Source: Streptacidiphilus rugosus AM-16
Lineage (GTDB): Bacteria > Actinomycetota > Actinomycetes > Streptomycetales > Streptomycetaceae
Direction: 5' to 3'
NCBI RefSeq assembly: GCF_000744655.1
Contig: NZ_JQMJ01000001.1
Location: forward strand, 434,001 to 498,000
DNA: 64,000 nucleotides
Of this stretch, positions 58,150 through 64,000 are shown in pieces. Position 1 is the first letter of the stretch; the number at the start of each line of letters is the position of its first letter. Under the pieces are notes generated by a model, which was not told the origin of the DNA, did not search any database, and saw only the letters and a program-made list of their open reading frames with translations. Position numbers and translations under genes: made by a program.

Positions 58150-58821
58150 ATGTTCGTCAACCGTCACAAGAAGCTCATCGGGAGCCTGATACTGGCCAGT
58201 CCCGCCTGCGTCCTGCCCATGATCGGAGCTGTGTCCGCTCATGCGGACTCCTCTCAGAGCGTCTGGGATCGTGTGGCCACCTGCGAGAGCACCAACAACT
58301 GGCAGATTAATACGGGGAACGGCTTCTACGGGGGACTGCAGTTCACCCAGAGCACCTGGGACGCGTACGGCGGTACCGCCTTTGCGCCGCGTGCCGACAT
58401 GGCCACCAAGGACCAGCAGATCACGGTCGCGCAAGCGGTGCTCGCAGGACAGGGCCCCGGCGCCTGGCCGGTCTGCTCCGTCGAGGCGGGGCTCACCGAG
58501 GCCAACGGCTCCGCGGCGATGCCGCCGGCAAGTTCGGCCTCCGACGTGACCCAGACTTCCCAGACCTCCCAGGCCTCTCAGACCTCCCAGACGACTCCGA
58601 GCGACAACGCCGCTCGATCGGCCTCGTCGTCCACGGCAGCTTCGGTCTCCTCCACCTCCGCCTCTTCGCATTCGTACACCGTGCAAAGTGGCGACACGCT
58701 CACCAACATCGCCCAGAACCTCCATCTCAAGGGCGGTTGGCGCGCTCTGTGGGAGCGGAACCAGGGTGTGGTCGGTGGCAACCCCAACTATATCCTCCCG
58801 GGCCAGGTCCTCAGCGTCTGA
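58150..58821 (+). CDS. Resuscitation-promoting-factor-like transglycosylase with LysM
   Basis: 223 residues. A signal peptide (HKKLIGSLILASPACVLPMI ... VSAHA) precedes an Rpf domain at ~36-110: VWDRVATCESTNNWQINTGN (catalytic Glu in CEST), then GFYGGLQFTQSTWDAYGG. A Ser/Thr/Gln-rich linker (repeated QTSQ) leads to a C-terminal LysM: SYTVQSGDTLTNIAQNL. It cleaves peptidoglycan, and the LysM anchors it to the wall. AGGAGCAAA precedes the ATG. A palindrome and a terminator follow. Confidence 0.9.
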   Translation: MFVNRHKKLIGSLILASPACVLPMIGAVSAHADSSQSVWDRVATCESTNNWQINTGNGFYGGLQFTQSTWDAYGGTAFAPRADMATKDQQITVAQAVLAGQGPGAWPVCSVEAGLTEANGSAAMPPASSASDVTQTSQTSQASQTSQTTPSDNAARSASSSTAASVSSTSASSHSYTVQSGDTLTNIAQNLHLKGGWRALWERNQGVVGGNPNYILPGQVLSV

Positions 58822-58844
58822 TGCCGCGCGCCCGGTCGGCCCGC

Positions 58845-58894
58845 CCACGTGGTCACCCCGCGGTCTCCCTGCAGGGAGACCACGTGGTCACCCC
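58845..58894. repeat. Nested palindrome flanked by direct repeats
   Basis: CCACGTGGTCACCCC occurs at 58845-58859 and 58880-58894, around the perfect 20-bp palindrome GGTCTCCCTGCAGGGAGACC (58862-58881). It precedes a terminator-like hairpin. Confidence 0.7.
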
Positions 58895-58903
58895 ATAGGG
58901 CAG

Positions 58904-58933
58904 CCGGGCGGGCAGGCTCCCCTGCCCGCCCGG
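58904..58933. terminator. Terminator after the Rpf-like gene
   Basis: A perfect 13-bp stem, CCGGGCGGGCAGG with CCTGCCCGCCCGG, and a 4-base loop. Confidence 0.75.
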
Positions 58934-59097
58934 TAGCACGGATCGCCTCGCTCGTGTGCCTTCCGCGCCGCACCCTCGTCGCAGACGACGAGAGGCTGCG
59001 TACGGAACTGTGCCGCTCAACCACGGATCACCGCCGTGAAGACCGTCCAGAGCCGGAACGTCGACCGACCAAACACCGACACCGAGGCGAGAAGATC

Positions 59098-59778
59098 ATG
59101 GCACTGACACCCGAGCTCGTCCGTCAGCAGACGTTCACCACCATGCGCCGGCGCGGTGGTTATTCCGAGGACGAGGTCCGATCCTTCCTGGACAGGGTCG
59201 GCAACGACATGACCCGACTGATCCACGAGAACGCCACTCTGCGTACCCAGGCCGAGACCCTCAACGCGCAGCATGCCGCAGCGGATCCGACGACGGCTTC
59301 GCTCCGCATCCTCACGCTCGCCGAGGAGACGGCCCAGCGACTGACCAGCGAAGCGCAGGCCGAGGCGGAAGAGATCACCTCCAAGGCCCGCGCTCAGGCG
59401 ATGGACTTCGAACGCGCCGCTCGGGAACGTGCCCAGGCTCTGGACGAGGAGGGCAGGCAGCACTTCACAGCCACCATGGAGGAGCTCGAAACCCGCCGCC
59501 AGAAACTGCAGGAGCAGATCACCCACCTGGAAGCGTTCGAGGCGGAATCCCGCACCCGGCTCACGGCCTACCTGCGGCTACGCCTCGCAGAACTCGAGCC
59601 CACCGCACCGGCTGTCCCCCTGGCGACCACCGTGCGTATCGGGACCGACGAGGGCCGGACGGTCACACTCTCGCTGCCGGACAGCAATGAGAACGACGAC
59701 GAGCCACCGCTGATGAGTCTGTGGAAGCCGACCGACTCCGTGCGCTGGCCCAGCGGGGTGATCCGGTCGGCGGTCTGA
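59098..59778 (+). CDS. DivIVA-domain protein
   Basis: 226 residues. The N-terminal DivIVA/GpsB-like crossover region is MALTPELVRQQTFTTMRRRG followed by GYSEDEVRSFLDRVGNDMTR. A long coiled coil spans ~40-185 (AEETAQRLTSEAQAEAEEIT; MEELETRRQKLQEQITHLEA). The C-terminus is an acidic tail (NENDDEPP). It is a paralogue of the polar-growth protein DivIVA; such shorter paralogues have unclear roles. GAGAAG precedes the ATG. Confidence 0.87.
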   Translation: MALTPELVRQQTFTTMRRRGGYSEDEVRSFLDRVGNDMTRLIHENATLRTQAETLNAQHAAADPTTASLRILTLAEETAQRLTSEAQAEAEEITSKARAQAMDFERAARERAQALDEEGRQHFTATMEELETRRQKLQEQITHLEAFEAESRTRLTAYLRLRLAELEPTAPAVPLATTVRIGTDEGRTVTLSLPDSNENDDEPPLMSLWKPTDSVRWPSGVIRSAV

Positions 59779-59834
59779 TCGGTGGCGGAGCCCCGCCCTC
59801 GTCCCAGCCCGGAGCTGCCTCACCGGTTCTCTCC

Positions 59835-60335
59835 CAGGATGTGCCTGGCTTCAGCCGGGGAGGGAACGGGTTCTTGGCTCGGGGCCGCGAGGCCGCGGAC
59901 CGCATCTACCTGACGGCAGGTCAGTGCTCGGCGCCAGCCCGCACGTCCGGTTGTGCCCGGGCGGTGTACAACGACTCTCTCCGGACGGGACTCCCGTACC
60001 CGAGGAGCGCGGATTGCCCGGACCTTTTGTCCGTGCACGGGGCCGGATGGTCCACCCTCCGCCGCATGCTCGACGGGAGGGCGACGGCCCGGTACGGTCG
60101 CCGCGTCGGCATCGTCGGCGGGGCGTGCGGTGTCCCGTGTGACCGTGACCTCGACGGCCCGGAACATCCTGGCCGCCGGACGGGATGAACGCCTGCGGGG
60201 GCCGGTGAGAGCCGGCGTGGCAATCCACGCCACTGCCGTCTCGGGTCCGCCAGGTGACCACCCACCTGACGGACCCACGTCTGTCCATCCCCGATCTTGC
60301 AGGGTATCCCGGGCTTAGGTGGGGAAGGAGTCACG
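59835..60335 (+). pseudogene. Internally deleted TnpB element remnant
   Basis: The N-terminal-like frame YLTAGQCSAPARTSGCARAV followed by YNDSL (TnpB start domain) is only ~150 bp from the C-terminal-like STARNILAAGRDERLRG (normally after the third RuvC Asp and zinc ribbon), so most of the gene is deleted. Upstream, CCAGGATGTGCCTGGCTTCA resembles the left end; downstream, GATCTTGCAGGGTATCCC repeats the terminal signature found at 19.63 kb. No catalytic residues remain. Confidence 0.65.
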
Positions 60336-60791
60336 GAAGCACTCCACGGTCGCCCGCCGTGAAGCTCCGGCTCACGACATGAGCCTCGAACGCTTGTCGT
60401 TCACCCGTTGTGCCCAGTCCAGGCCGGAGGTGGGTCAGCCCGAGGGCTGACGTAGAGCCGACGTTCGCGTGGGTCAATCGCCGAATCGCTCGCCAGACCC
60501 GGGCACGGCGATCACTGTGTGCAGTGTCTCGTCGCCGTCTGTCTTCCGCCGGGTGCGGGTCAAAAGGCGCTGGAATTGACGGGTAGCCGCCACGACGGGC
60601 GAGCGGGGCCTACGTCTCGGGATCATGAGGGTGGCTGCCGTGAATCCCTAGTCTCTGCCCCCGGCGCGGGACTAGGGAGTCTGCCTGATGTACGGGTCGG
60701 GACAGGGGAGCAGGGTGGAGAACAAGGAAGCAGGTGGCGGTCCCGCAGCGGCGAACCGACCGAGGCGGGCAACAACCGGGAAGTGATCTCC
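60336..60791. other. Intergenic, nothing recognised
   Basis: A 456-bp region between the TnpB remnant and the small gene at 60792. No domain, repeat or clear promoter. Confidence 0.4.
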
Positions 60792-61046
60792 ATGTACGCC
60801 GAGGCAGTGTTCGAGTACAGCACGACGCAGTGGCTGCCCTGGGCCGGGCCCACCCCCGCACGGCGCTTCGCTGCTCCCTTGGCCAACCGTGCAGAGGCAC
60901 CCGTGGACCGGTTCCCGCAGCAGCGATGCTACGTCAGCGAGAACGGCAAGCTGCGCGACGAGACCACACACGACCCCCGGCTGCGGTACCCGCACAGCTA
61001 CACCCGCCGCGACATTCTGATCGCACTCGCTGCGGCTGAGGACTAG
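60792..61046 (+). CDS. Small hypothetical protein upstream of the ATPase regulator
   Basis: 84 residues from ATG 60792 (GGGAAGTGATCTCC upstream): MYAEAVFEYSTTQWLPWAGP, then APVDRFPQQRCYVSENGKLR and SYTRRDILIALAAAED. No recognised domain. It is only 13 bp from the next gene in the same direction, so the two are probably co-transcribed; such a small protein might partner the ATPase. Confidence 0.5.
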   Translation: MYAEAVFEYSTTQWLPWAGPTPARRFAAPLANRAEAPVDRFPQQRCYVSENGKLRDETTHDPRLRYPHSYTRRDILIALAAAED

Positions 61047-61059
61047 GCGGTCGATCACG

Positions 61060-61524
61060 ATGGCCGTTCACGGCATCACCTCCCCCCAAGATCGGAGCCA
61101 AGGCGGCTCGGTGCCGGCCTGGATCCTGACGCCCGACGCGCAGGCCCCGGCCCGAGCCCGGCGCCTGGTGGCCGACCAGCTCGCCGCTTGGCAGCTGGAC
61201 CAACTCGCCGACGACGCCGTTCTGGTTGTCTCCGAGCTGGTCAGCAATGCGATTCGGCTTGGCCAGGCCGTGTGTCTGGCGGTCCGCGCCGTGGCCGCTG
61301 CCGGTCGCCGGATGCTCCGCATTGAGGTCACCGACTCAGGAATTGGCCCTGTCGCCTCCGCCCCCAGCCTTCCGGGTGACGACGCGGAACACGGCCGCGG
61401 TCTGCCGATCGTTGAAATGCTCACGGACTCCTGGGGTTGTGACCAGGACACCCATCACACACTCGTCTGGGCCCAGTTTCCCATCCCCGCGACCGCGACG
61501 TACACGACCCTGGCCGCAGCGTGA
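61060..61524 (+). CDS. Anti-sigma-like ATP-binding protein (HATPase, SpoIIAB/RsbW type)
   Basis: A 154-residue stand-alone histidine-kinase-like ATPase domain. The N-box is VVSELVSNAIRLGQ, G1 is IEVTDSGIGPV and G2 is EHGRGLPIVEMLTDSWG. There is no dimerisation His domain or membrane segment, as in the many small serine-kinase-like regulators of streptomycetes that bind anti-sigma antagonists or act with WhiJ-like proteins. It lies 13 bp after a small gene. The stop is followed by the TnpB element. Confidence 0.85.
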   Translation: MAVHGITSPQDRSQGGSVPAWILTPDAQAPARARRLVADQLAAWQLDQLADDAVLVVSELVSNAIRLGQAVCLAVRAVAAAGRRMLRIEVTDSGIGPVASAPSLPGDDAEHGRGLPIVEMLTDSWGCDQDTHHTLVWAQFPIPATATYTTLAAA

Positions 61525-61595
61525 CGCAGGCCGGTGACCACTGGCGGGTGGCCTTGCCATCCCCACGCGGCCGACGTTGCTGGTCGAGAAGGCTG

Positions 61596-62812
61596 TGACT
61601 CCTCCCCCGGATAAGTCCGGGGGCTTCTCGCTGGCCCGGGTGGGCGTTGTGACGGGCCAGCCCGGCCCGTAGAACGTTGATGGCTGCCACGGTGTCTGCG
61701 TGCGCGGTGTGGCTGCACCTGGTGCAGTGGAAGGTTTCCTGGGTGGGCCGGTTCTCCTTCGTGATGTGCCCGCATGCGGGGCAGGTGCGGGAGGTGTTGC
61801 GGGGGTCCACGGTGATCACTGTCCGGCCCGCTTTCGGCCTTGCTGGTGAGGATCGTGAGGAACACCCCCCATCCGGCATCGTTGATCGACTTGTTCAGTC
61901 CGGTCTTGGCCGCTGTGCCGTTGGGCAGGAAGGTGCCCGGCCGGTCGGGGTCGGGTTGGGGCGCGGGGGCCGCGAGCATGTTGCGGATCCCCAGGTCTTC
62001 GTGCGCGATGAAGTCGTGCGCACGAATCAGGTCGAGGGCGGTCTTGTGGGCGTGGTCAAGGCGCTGACGGCGGACCTTGCGGTGCAGGTCCGCGACCTTG
62101 GTGACGGCCTTGTGGTGGTTGCCAGTGCGCTTGTCGCGGCGCACACACGGGAACCGGGCCAGGGCCTGCTGTGCGGCTTCGAGTCGCTCGGCGGCGGTGC
62201 GGGCGTGGCGGGGGTTGGGCACGAACCCGCCGCCCGGGTCGGAGAGGAAGTTGGCTGTCCCGAGGTCGATGCCGACCACGGAGCCCGTTGTGGGCAGTGG
62301 TTCGGGCTGTGCCTGTTCGGCGGTGAGGATGACGTACCAGCGCTTGCCCTCGCGCCTGACGCTGACGGTCTCCGACCACCGGGCGGTGCTGGTTGACCTT
62401 CACGCAGCCCACGCCTTGCAGGCGCACGCGGGTGACGGGGTCGTGCGGGGTGGCATCCCAGCGGCACAGCCGTCGCCGTCCCTGGGGAAGTCCACCGTGT
62501 CGAACCAGGCCACACCCCGGAACCGCGGGCAGCCGGGCGTCTCGCCAGCGTGGACGCGGCGGAAGAACGCCGCGAACGCCTTGTCCAGACGCCGCAGCGT
62601 CGCCTGCTGGGACGAGAACGACCAGCGGCCCTGCCGCTCCGGGTCGAACACCCGGATCTCCTTGAGCTGCCCGGACTGGTCACCGTACTTGATGCTCGTC
62701 TTGGAGACATGCCGGTAGGCGTCGCGGCGCTCCTGCAACGCGCCGTTGCAGAGCGAGCAGTGATCACGCAGCATCTCGCCGAGTGCCTGCGTCTGGCCCA
62801 CGGTGGGCTTCC
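61596..62812 (-). pseudogene. tnpB, frameshifted and 5'-truncated
   Basis: The 3' end is defined by the hairpin GACTCCTCCCCCGGATAAGT/CCGGGGGCTTCTC. Reading leftward, the protein starts in QTQALGEMLRDHCSLCNGAL and runs through the conserved TnpB core in three frames: RuvC D in GSVVGIDLGTANFL, E in DFIAHEDLGIRNML, zinc ribbon CPACGH ... CTRCSH, and final D in HADTVAAINVLRAG. I see at least three frameshifts, at about 62446, 62363 and 61836. The 5' end is cut by the IS110 element at about 62812. The tnpB fragment at 19.8 kb is nearly identical over ~350 bp, in inverted orientation. Confidence 0.82.
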
Positions 62813-64000
62813 CAATGCTGAAGTCAAGCCGCAGCGGTTACGGGAGGTGTGACTTGGTAGCACCGTCTGTCACGGATCAGAGCCCACAGGACGTTGACGC
62901 GGCGGCGTGCAAGGGCGAGGACTGCTTGGACGTGCCGCTTGCCCTCGGCTCTCTTGCGGTCGTAGAAGGCACGGGAGTTGGGGTCGCATCGGACGCTGGT
63001 GAGCGCGGACATGTAGAAGACGCGCTGCAGGCGCCGGTGGTAGCGCTGTGGCCGGTGGAGGTTACCGCTGACCTTGCCCGAGTCCCTCGGGGCCGGGCAG
63101 ACGCCGGCGTACGCGGCAAGCCGGTCCGGGGTGGGGAAGGCGTCCAGGCTTCCGCCGACGGCGGCGAGGAACTCCGCGCCGAGGATCGCCCCGATACCGG
63201 GCACGGAGGTGATCACTTCGGCGAGCTCGTGCTCGCGAAACCGTCCCCTCGATGAGCTTGTCGGTCCCGGCGATCTTCTCGTTGAGGGCCATCACCTCCT
63301 CGGCCAGGGTGTGGACCATCTTGCCGATGGCCTTCTCCCCGGCCACGGCCCTGTGCTGCCGCTCGGCGGCCTCGACGGCCTTCGCAGCCAAGGCCTCGGC
63401 ACCGTATACCTTCCGGTTGCGCAGCCACGTCGCCAGCCGCTTGGAGCCGGCGCGTCGGATCGCCGCCGGGGTCTGGTAGCCCGCGAGCAGTCGCAGCGGC
63501 CCGGCATTGCCGAGGTCCAAGGCCCGTTCCACGGCGGGGAACATGCTGTTCAGCAGGGACCGAAGCCGGTTGGTGACACGAGTGCGGTCGGCGACGAGGT
63601 CCGCCCGGCGCTCGGTCAGCAGCCGCAGTTCGATGACGGCCTCGCCATCGAGACGGACGGGCTGCAGGTCGCGGCGCATCCTGGCCTGGTCCGCGATCAC
63701 CCGCGCGTCGCGGGCATCGGTCTTCCCCTGGCCGCGGTAGCTGTCGGTGGCACGGTTAACCGCGACGCCGGAGATGTAGACGAGCTCCTGCCCGTGGTTG
63801 ACCAACAGGTTGATCAGCAGCCCGGGCTCGCCGCCGGTCATGTCCATCGCCCAGGTCACCTCGCGGCCGTCAGCGATGGCCAGCACGTCCGCGATCAGCC
63901 GGATCAGCTCCGGCTCGTCACTGGCCACCCGCCGCGACAGCCGCGCGTTGCCCTCCACGTCCAGTGAGCTTGCTCCGCTTTGACGGACACCTTCGGTGTG
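62813..64000 (-). mobile_element. IS110-family element, runs off the window
   Basis: The element end near 62812 follows the transposase stop, where TTGACTTCAGCATTGGGAAG meets the tnpB sequence CCCACCGTGGGCC. The rest continues to the window edge. IS110 elements have no large inverted repeats, so the exact border is an estimate from the tnpB junction. Confidence 0.7.
62824..64000 (-). pseudogene. IS110-family transposase, frameshifted, 5' end not in window
   Basis: The DEDD domain frame reads REVTWAMDMTGGEPGLLINL and GQGKTDARDARVIADQARMR (catalytic residues), then LVADRTRVTNRLRSLLNSMF. After LIEGTV the frame shifts: ITSVPGIGAILGAEFLAAVG, PTPDRLAAYAGVCPAPRDSG and HRRLQRVFYMSALTS (transposase_20-like domain with the active Ser region) are in another frame. 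GAGGGGACGG has one G too many for FREHELAEV to follow. The N-terminus beyond 63958 appears out of frame as well. Confidence 0.82.

Overview
The window comes from a very GC-rich actinomycete, most likely Streptomyces or Kitasatospora. The signs are strong G/C bias at third codon positions, frequent GTG starts, GTGA/ATGA stop-start overlaps, a WhiJ-like XRE regulator with a DUF6879-type partner, a large LuxR-type ATPase regulator, and Rpf/LysM and DivIVA-like proteins. Its mix of small operons, orphan genes and many decayed insertion sequences resembles an accessory or chromosome-arm region. I found no tRNA, rRNA, CRISPR array or replication origin.

1-6649 is one plus-strand operon. It encodes a four-subunit 2-oxoacid:ferredoxin oxidoreductase (gamma-delta-alpha-beta), a D-2-hydroxyacid dehydrogenase, a cupin, an acyl-adenylating enzyme whose usual C-terminal catalytic lysine is glutamine, and a Gfo/Idh oxidoreductase. 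Two near-identical 183-bp miniature elements derived from a TnpB-type (IS605-like) transposon lie directly after the ribosome binding sites of the cupin and ligase genes, both open in frame. 6.7-11.5 kb holds a D,D-carboxypeptidase without a signal peptide, a secreted sedolisin, a double VOC protein and a secreted beta-helix protein.

11.7-20.4 kb is rich in mobile DNA. A luciferase-like monooxygenase pseudogene is split by a 2972-bp ISKra4-like element that has imperfect terminal repeats, a 9-bp target duplication and two cargo genes. An azoreductase gene with operator-like dyads, a frameshifted IS5-type element, a RimK-like ATP-grasp enzyme and an HTH protein follow, and then a tnpB fragment fused to the 5' end of an IS701 element.

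20.4-25.2 kb (minus strand) is the most interesting locus. An NlpC/P60-like papain-fold protein, a 29-residue peptide ending in YGGCGCPA, a fusion of a PqqD-like recognition domain with an M50-type membrane metalloprotease, and a large TPR protein are arranged as an operon. It looks like a RiPP (ribosomally made, modified peptide) pathway without any of the standard maturases I could recognise. Just beyond it is an RNase H-like protein interrupted by a run of seven G.

27-43.6 kb contains a HAD hydrolase, a LuxR-family ATPase regulator divergent from an aldehyde dehydrogenase, an ABC importer operon ending in a metallophosphoesterase, an Rv1747-like FHA-ABC exporter, and three secreted lipoproteins (CAP, thioredoxin-like, DsbD-N-like). 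An IS701 remnant follows at 43.6-44.8 kb.

45.5-49.1 kb carries small zinc-ribbon-like or hypothetical proteins and a WhiJ-like XRE/DUF6879 module. 49.4-53.0 kb is an enoyl-CoA hydratase-UspA-MFS operon divergent from a TetR gene. Further right are a membrane protein, an unknown protein, an alpha/beta hydrolase, a GT4 glycosyltransferase, a methyltransferase pseudogene, Rpf-LysM and DivIVA-like proteins, a TnpB remnant and an anti-sigma-like ATPase. At the right edge a frameshifted tnpB is truncated by a frameshifted IS110 element that runs off the window.
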